DNA of 64,000 nt from Hymenobacter yonginensis (GTDB taxonomy: Bacteria > Bacteroidota > Bacteroidia > Cytophagales > Hymenobacteraceae). The notes below the pieces were generated by a model, which saw only the letters and a list, made by a program, of their open reading frames with translations, ran no database searches and was not told the origin of the DNA. Shown here one piece after another: positions 60,043 through 64,000 of this stretch. Made by a program: the position numbers and the translations under genes. The stretch's first letter is position 1, and every line of letters begins with the position of its first letter. The stretch is taken from contig NZ_CP115396.1 in the NCBI RefSeq assembly GCF_027625995.1, positions 3,906,501 through 3,970,500 on the forward strand, written 5' to 3'.

Positions 60043-60597
60043 ATGCGCACCACTACTTCTGCCACCCCGGGCTGTTTGCGGCCGTTTTTTCGTTTGCTAA
60101 GCGCGCTGCTGGTGCTGGGCGCTACGGCCAGCTGCAGCAGCAGTCAGTCGGCTTTCCGGTTTCGGCCCGCGTCTTCCGAACGGGTGCCCGCGTCCGTAGC
60201 GGTTGTTTCCGCAGAGCCGGAAGCGGCGGTGCTGCCATCTGAAACGCCCGTTGCCGCGCAGGCCCCGAAGCCGCCAACGCGCGCAACTGCCACCGCCCGG
60301 CCCCGGCTGCGGCGTTTGGCGCAGCCGGTAGCGGCGTGGGCGCACGTGCCGGCCGCTTCGGCGGCCCAGGCAGCTCCCAAGGCTCGCGCAGCAGCGGCAA
60401 AGGCCAGGGTCCGGCGGGCGTTTGCGCCACAACGGCCCGCCGAGGTAGGGCTGGGCACTACGGTGCTGGGCGTGCTGGGCCTGATTGTCTTGCCGCTTTC
60501 CTTGCTGGGCCTACTGATCTGGGGTGGCCCCGTGTGGCTGGTGCTGGCCGGGCTATCGGCGCTGGCCGTGCTGATTGCCTACCTCGACCCGTTCTAA
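60043..60597 (+). CDS. Ala/Pro-rich lipoprotein with C-terminal membrane helices
   Basis: The 184-aa protein has a lipoprotein-like signal (PFFRLLSALLVLGATASC). A basic alanine- and proline-rich linker follows (KPPTRATATARPRLRRLAQPVAAW), and then two closely spaced hydrophobic segments (LGTTVLGVLGLIVLPLSLLGLLIWG, VWLVLAGLSALAVLIAYL). The C-terminal pair resembles the short membrane unit of small Bacteroidota envelope proteins. Function unknown. Confidence 0.7.
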   Translation: MRTTTSATPGCLRPFFRLLSALLVLGATASCSSSQSAFRFRPASSERVPASVAVVSAEPEAAVLPSETPVAAQAPKPPTRATATARPRLRRLAQPVAAWAHVPAASAAQAAPKARAAAAKARVRRAFAPQRPAEVGLGTTVLGVLGLIVLPLSLLGLLIWGGPVWLVLAGLSALAVLIAYLDPF

Positions 60598-60686
60598 CAT
60601 TGTCCGGATTGCTCATTGGCGAGGGATATATCGGGTAGGGCAGGGGCAAAATCCGGAGCAGGTCCATCATCCTCGGCGGGTTAGGC

Positions 60687-60694
60687 TACCTTTG
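60687..60694 (+). promoter_or_regulatory. Bacteroidota -7 element of the rRNA methyltransferase gene
   Basis: TACCTTTG matches TAnnTTTG and lies 24 bases upstream of the ATG at 60719. No TTG at 19-base spacing. Confidence 0.5.
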
Positions 60695-60718
60695 CAGTCC
60701 AATTCACTTCATTGCTCT

Positions 60719-61909
60719 ATGACTGCTGCCATCGTCACCCTCAAACCCGGAAAAGACCAATCCCTGCGCCGCCGCCACCCGTGGGTGTTTTCGGGCGCTA
60801 TTGGCCGCATGCAGGGTGAAGTGACCGAGGGCGAAGTAGTGACAGTGCAGGCCTCCAACGGCGAGGTGCTGGGCGTGGGCCACTACGCTCCCGGCTCCAT
60901 TGCCGTGCGCATGCTCGATTTTGGCACCGAAGCCCAGCTGCCGGATGCGGCCTTCTGGGAAGCCCGCCTGCGCAATGCCTACCAGCTGCGCCAGGGCCTG
61001 GGCCTGACCGGCTCCGGCAACACCGACGTGTACCGCCTCACCCACGCCGAAGGCGACGGCCTGCCCGGCCTTATCATTGATGTGTACGGCGACACGGCCG
61101 TGGTGCAGGCGCACAGCGCGGGCATGTATAAGGCCCGCCCGCTTATCGCCGAGGCCCTGCAGGCCGTAATTCCGGGTTTGCGTGCCATCTACGACAAGAG
61201 CGCCGAAACCGTGCCCGCCAAAGCCGCGCCCGGTGCCCAGAACGGCTACCTGTTTGGCAGCAGCAGCGGGCAGGAGCACGTGGTGCACGAAAACGGCCAG
61301 CCGTTCGCCGTGGACTGGGAAACTGGCCAGAAAACCGGCTTCTTCATCGACCAGCGCGACAACCGCAGCCTGCTGGCCCGCTACGCGCCCGGCCGCCGCG
61401 TGCTCAACACGTTCTGCTACACCGGCGGCTTCAGCTCCTACGCGCTGCAGGCCGGCGCCGAGCTGGTGCACTCCGTGGACAGCTCCAAGCGCGCCATCGA
61501 GCTGACGGAGCGCAACGCGGCTCTCACTGGCCTCGAAAGCAAGCACGCCGCCTACGCCGAGGACGTGTTCAGCTTCATGAAAAACAGCCAGGAAGAATAC
61601 GACCTCATCGTGCTCGACCCGCCGGCCTTTGCCAAGCACCTTTCAGCCCGCCACAACGCCCTGATGGGCTACAAGCGCCTGAACGCGGCCGGCATCCGGC
61701 AGATTGCGCCTGGGGGCCTGCTGTTCACGTTCAGCTGCTCGCAGGTGGTGAGCCCCGAGCTGTTTGAGGGTGCCGTGCTGGCCGCTGCCATTGAGGCTGG
61801 CCGCCCGGCCCGCATCCTGCACCGCCTCACCCAGCCCGCCGACCATCCCGTGAGCCTGTTCCATCCGGAAGGCGCTTACCTGAAAGGTTTGGTGCTGGCT
61901 GTGGAATAA
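60719..61909 (+). CDS. rlmI: Class I rRNA large-subunit methyltransferase (RlmI-like)
   Basis: The ATG at 60719 gives 396 aa. The N-terminal PUA domain starts VTLKPGKDQSLRRRHPWVFSGAI. The Rossmann methyltransferase part has RVLNTFCYTGGFSSYALQAGA (motif I), YDLIVLDPPAFAKHL (motif IV, DPPAF) and GGLLFTFSCSQVV. This is the RlmI family that makes 5-methylcytosine in 23S rRNA; the motif VI cysteine (FSCS) is present. The frame extends upstream without conserved content. Confidence 0.93.
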   Translation: MTAAIVTLKPGKDQSLRRRHPWVFSGAIGRMQGEVTEGEVVTVQASNGEVLGVGHYAPGSIAVRMLDFGTEAQLPDAAFWEARLRNAYQLRQGLGLTGSGNTDVYRLTHAEGDGLPGLIIDVYGDTAVVQAHSAGMYKARPLIAEALQAVIPGLRAIYDKSAETVPAKAAPGAQNGYLFGSSSGQEHVVHENGQPFAVDWETGQKTGFFIDQRDNRSLLARYAPGRRVLNTFCYTGGFSSYALQAGAELVHSVDSSKRAIELTERNAALTGLESKHAAYAEDVFSFMKNSQEEYDLIVLDPPAFAKHLSARHNALMGYKRLNAAGIRQIAPGGLLFTFSCSQVVSPELFEGAVLAAAIEAGRPARILHRLTQPADHPVSLFHPEGAYLKGLVLAVE

Positions 61910-61990
61910 CCCGGCCAAGAGCCAAACGCTCAATCAACCCGTTTTTCACGGCGGCCCGCACAAAGGCGGCTCCTTTTTGTTGTATTGCCC

Positions 61991-63490
61991 GTGAATCAAC
62001 AAGAATCTTTGGTACCTAAACCTTCCGCCGCCATCATCGGGGCCGGCATTGGCGGCATTGCTACGGCCGTGCGGCTGGCCGTGGCCGGGCACCGTGTCAC
62101 GGTATTCGAGGCGCAGGAAAGCTTCGGGGGTAAGATGCACCAACTGGAGCTGCCCGGCGGCTACCGCTTCGACGGCGGCCCGTCGCTGTTTACGCTGCCC
62201 GAGCTGGTGGATGAGCTGTTTGCGCTGGCCGGCCGCAACCCCCAGGACTACTTCCGCTACCAGCGCCTCGACCCCATCACGCAGTACTTCTTCGCCGACG
62301 GCACCCGCCTCACGGCCTGGGCCGACGAAAAGAAGTTTGCCGACGAAGTACAGGCCAAGCTGGGCGTGCCGGCCGCCGAGGTGCTGGCGTTTCTGCGCCG
62401 CAGCGGCCAGGCCTATGATGGCACAACGGGCACGTTTCTGCAGAAGTCGCTGCACAAAGCCGCCACCTACCTCAGCTCCGAAACGCTGAAGGCCGTGGGC
62501 GTGCTGCCGCAGCTGGGGCTGCTCAGCACCATGCACCAGCGCCACGTCGCCGCCTTCCCCGACGACCCGCGCCTGGTGCAGCTCTTCGACCGGTTTGCCA
62601 CCTATAACGGCTCCGACCCCTACCAGGCCCCGGCCACGCTCAGTTTGATTCCGCACCTGGAGCACGGCCGGGGCGCTTTCTACCCCGAAGGCGGCATCTA
62701 CGCCATTGCACAGAGCCTCGTGCGGCTGGCCGAGGAGCTGGGCGTGGAGTTCCGCTACCAGGAGCCCGTACTGGAAATCCTGACGGAAGCGGGCCGCGCA
62801 ACGGGCGTGCGCACCGCCCATGGCACATACCCATCGGGATTGATAATCAGCAATATGGACGTGGTGCCGACCTACCGGCGCCTACTGCCTACGCTGCCGG
62901 CTCCTGAGCGGACGCTTAGCCAACCCCGCTCCTCGTCGGCCCTGATTTTCTACTGGGGCATTGGCCGGCGCTTCCCGGAGCTGGGCGTGCACAACATCTT
63001 CTTCTCCCAGGATTACAAAGCGGAGTTTGAGGCCATCTTTCAGCACCAGACCATTGCCGACGACCCTACGGTGTACGTAAACATCACGAGCGGGCACACG
63101 CCCACCGACGCGCCGGCGGGCCACGAAAACTGGTTTGTGATGGTGAACGTACCCCACGACCAGGGCCAGGACTGGCCGGCCCTGATAGCGCGCACCCGCG
63201 CCGCTGTGCTTGCCCGCGTAAGCACCGCCCTTGGTACCGATGTGGGCGCCCTCATCCGGGCCGAGCAGGTGTGGGATCCGCCCGGAATTGCCGCCCGTAC
63301 GTCATCGTTTGGCGGGGCCCTCTACGGCAGCTCCAGCAACAATCTGCTGGCGGCATTTCTGCGGCACCCCAACTTCTCGCGGAAGCTGGAAGGACTGTAC
63401 TTTTGTGGCGGCTCGGTACACCCGGGCGGCGGAATTCCGCTGTGCCTGCTTTCCGCCCGCATTGTCTCTGAACTAATTAGCAACGAATAA
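61991..63490 (+). CDS. crtI: Carotenoid desaturase, CrtI/CrtD family
   Basis: A GTG at 61991 (or TTG at 61985) gives about 499 aa. The N-terminal FAD motif AAIIGAGIGGIATAVRLAVAGHRVTVFEA, the region GGKMHQLELPGGYRFDGGPSLFTLPEL, and the C-terminal GLYFCGGSVHPGGGIPLCLLSARIV are diagnostic of phytoene-desaturase-type amine oxidase-fold enzymes. Its position directly before a cruF-like gene suggests the 3,4-desaturase (CrtD) role in making monocyclic or acyclic hydroxylated carotenoids; CrtI proper is the alternative. Confidence 0.9.
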   Translation: MNQQESLVPKPSAAIIGAGIGGIATAVRLAVAGHRVTVFEAQESFGGKMHQLELPGGYRFDGGPSLFTLPELVDELFALAGRNPQDYFRYQRLDPITQYFFADGTRLTAWADEKKFADEVQAKLGVPAAEVLAFLRRSGQAYDGTTGTFLQKSLHKAATYLSSETLKAVGVLPQLGLLSTMHQRHVAAFPDDPRLVQLFDRFATYNGSDPYQAPATLSLIPHLEHGRGAFYPEGGIYAIAQSLVRLAEELGVEFRYQEPVLEILTEAGRATGVRTAHGTYPSGLIISNMDVVPTYRRLLPTLPAPERTLSQPRSSSALIFYWGIGRRFPELGVHNIFFSQDYKAEFEAIFQHQTIADDPTVYVNITSGHTPTDAPAGHENWFVMVNVPHDQGQDWPALIARTRAAVLARVSTALGTDVGALIRAEQVWDPPGIAARTSSFGGALYGSSSNNLLAAFLRHPNFSRKLEGLYFCGGSVHPGGGIPLCLLSARIVSELISNE

Positions 63491-63567
63491 TTGGCAAGCT
63501 GCAGCAGCACGACCTGCTCGGCAGCAATCCACCGTGTTGTTCCTTGCTACTTACTACCTGCTCATAA

Positions 63568-64000
63568 ATGCCCGAATCCATTCAACAACTACCGGCGGAG
63601 GCGCTTGCGCAACGTGCCCTGGCGCAGCAGCGCCGCCTGCGCTGGGCCCAAGGCATCCTGCTGCTGTTTCACGTCACGGGCTTTCTGGGGCTGGGCTTTT
63701 CGCAGGACCCGGCCTTCTTTCTGCAGTTCGTGCCGCTCAACCTGCTGCTCACGCTGGGCTTGCTGCTGGCGTTTCAGCCGGAGCGCAGTGCCACGTTCTG
63801 GTGGTTTTGCCTGGTGGCCATGGCCGTAGGCTTTGGTGTGGAAGTGGCCGGCATCCGGACCGGGCTGCTGTTTGGGTTCTATGAATACGGCAGCACGCTG
63901 GGCCTGAAGTGGCTGGGCGTGCCGCTCATCATCGGGGCCAACTGGCTGATGCTCACGTATACCGCCGGCATTCTGGCGCGCTACCTGCCTATTCCTGATT
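63568..64000 (+). CDS. cruF: Carotenoid biosynthesis protein, CruF-like hydratase (5' part)
   Basis: From the ATG at 63568 the frame stays open to the right edge, 144 codons. It contains membrane segments (ILLLFHVTGFLGLGF, FVPLNLLLTLGLLLAF, FWWFCLVAMAVGFGVEVAG) and the family block RTGLLFGFYEYGSTLGLKWLGVPLIIGANWLML. This matches the membrane 1',2'-hydratase family (CruF/DUF422) acting on the psi-end of carotenoids. It probably works with the desaturase encoded just upstream. Confidence 0.88.
   Translation, partial: MPESIQQLPAEALAQRALAQQRRLRWAQGILLLFHVTGFLGLGFSQDPAFFLQFVPLNLLLTLGLLLAFQPERSATFWWFCLVAMAVGFGVEVAGIRTGLLFGFYEYGSTLGLKWLGVPLIIGANWLMLTYTAGILARYLPIPD

Overview
The window is one stretch of a GC-rich bacterial chromosome of the Bacteroidota, most likely a pigmented Hymenobacter-like Cytophagales. 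The support is: C-terminal type IX secretion (T9SS) sorting domains on two large exported proteins; promoters of the Bacteroidota form TTG-19 bp-TAnnTTTG; several near-leaderless starts; many GTG/TTG starts without clear Shine-Dalgarno sites; Bacteroidota-style aromatic gene order; and a carotenoid pair at the right edge. I see no rRNA, tRNA, CRISPR array, prophage or insertion sequence.

Layout. 1-7.7 kb: the 5' part of a tail-fibre-like surface protein, radA, a thioredoxin-fold protein without its cysteines, a radical SAM/SPASM protein, an MscS channel and two small proteins. 7.9-12.4 kb: two exported amidohydrolase-like proteins. 12.4-19 kb: suhB, lnt-rsmI (overlapping), a pterin dehydratase with an extra N-terminal cassette, a lipoprotein, a NADAR protein, a hydrophilin-like protein and a PPP-type phosphatase. 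19-30 kb: T9SS cargo proteins, an orphan 370-aa protein, a glycosyltransferase and a sigma/anti-sigma-like pair. 30-36.9 kb: a cyclic-nucleotide-domain histidine kinase followed by a receiver/glutaredoxin-like/thioredoxin-reductase-like fusion, a lipoprotein phosphoesterase with two paralogous outer-membrane proteins, and an acyltransferase. 38-43 kb: a four-gene phenylalanine/tyrosine operon (pheA, aminotransferase, tyrA, DAHP synthase-chorismate mutase) on the minus strand. 43-54 kb: a VWA lipoprotein with a highly structured leader, an outer-membrane barrel, glyA, tatC, rpiB, a membrane protein, rbfA, a methyltransferase and a LolC/E-type permease. 54-64 kb: a SNF2 helicase, a split membrane-sensor/histidine-kinase pair, an AT-rich orphan lipoprotein, an SRPBCC protein, an rRNA methyltransferase and crtI-cruF.

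Two non-coding features stand out. First, the aromatic operon is preceded by two successive Phe/Tyr-rich leader peptides, each followed by its own intrinsic terminator, which reads as a double ribosome-mediated attenuator. Second, the VWA gene is preceded by a roughly 150-nt multi-helix RNA whose two central hairpins expose the same self-complementary loop. In addition, at least a dozen gene borders carry imperfect or perfect inverted repeats from several sequence families. Some of these reach into genes and supply their stop codons or C-terminal residues.

All calls come from reading the sequence and the translated frames. No database search or folding program was run.
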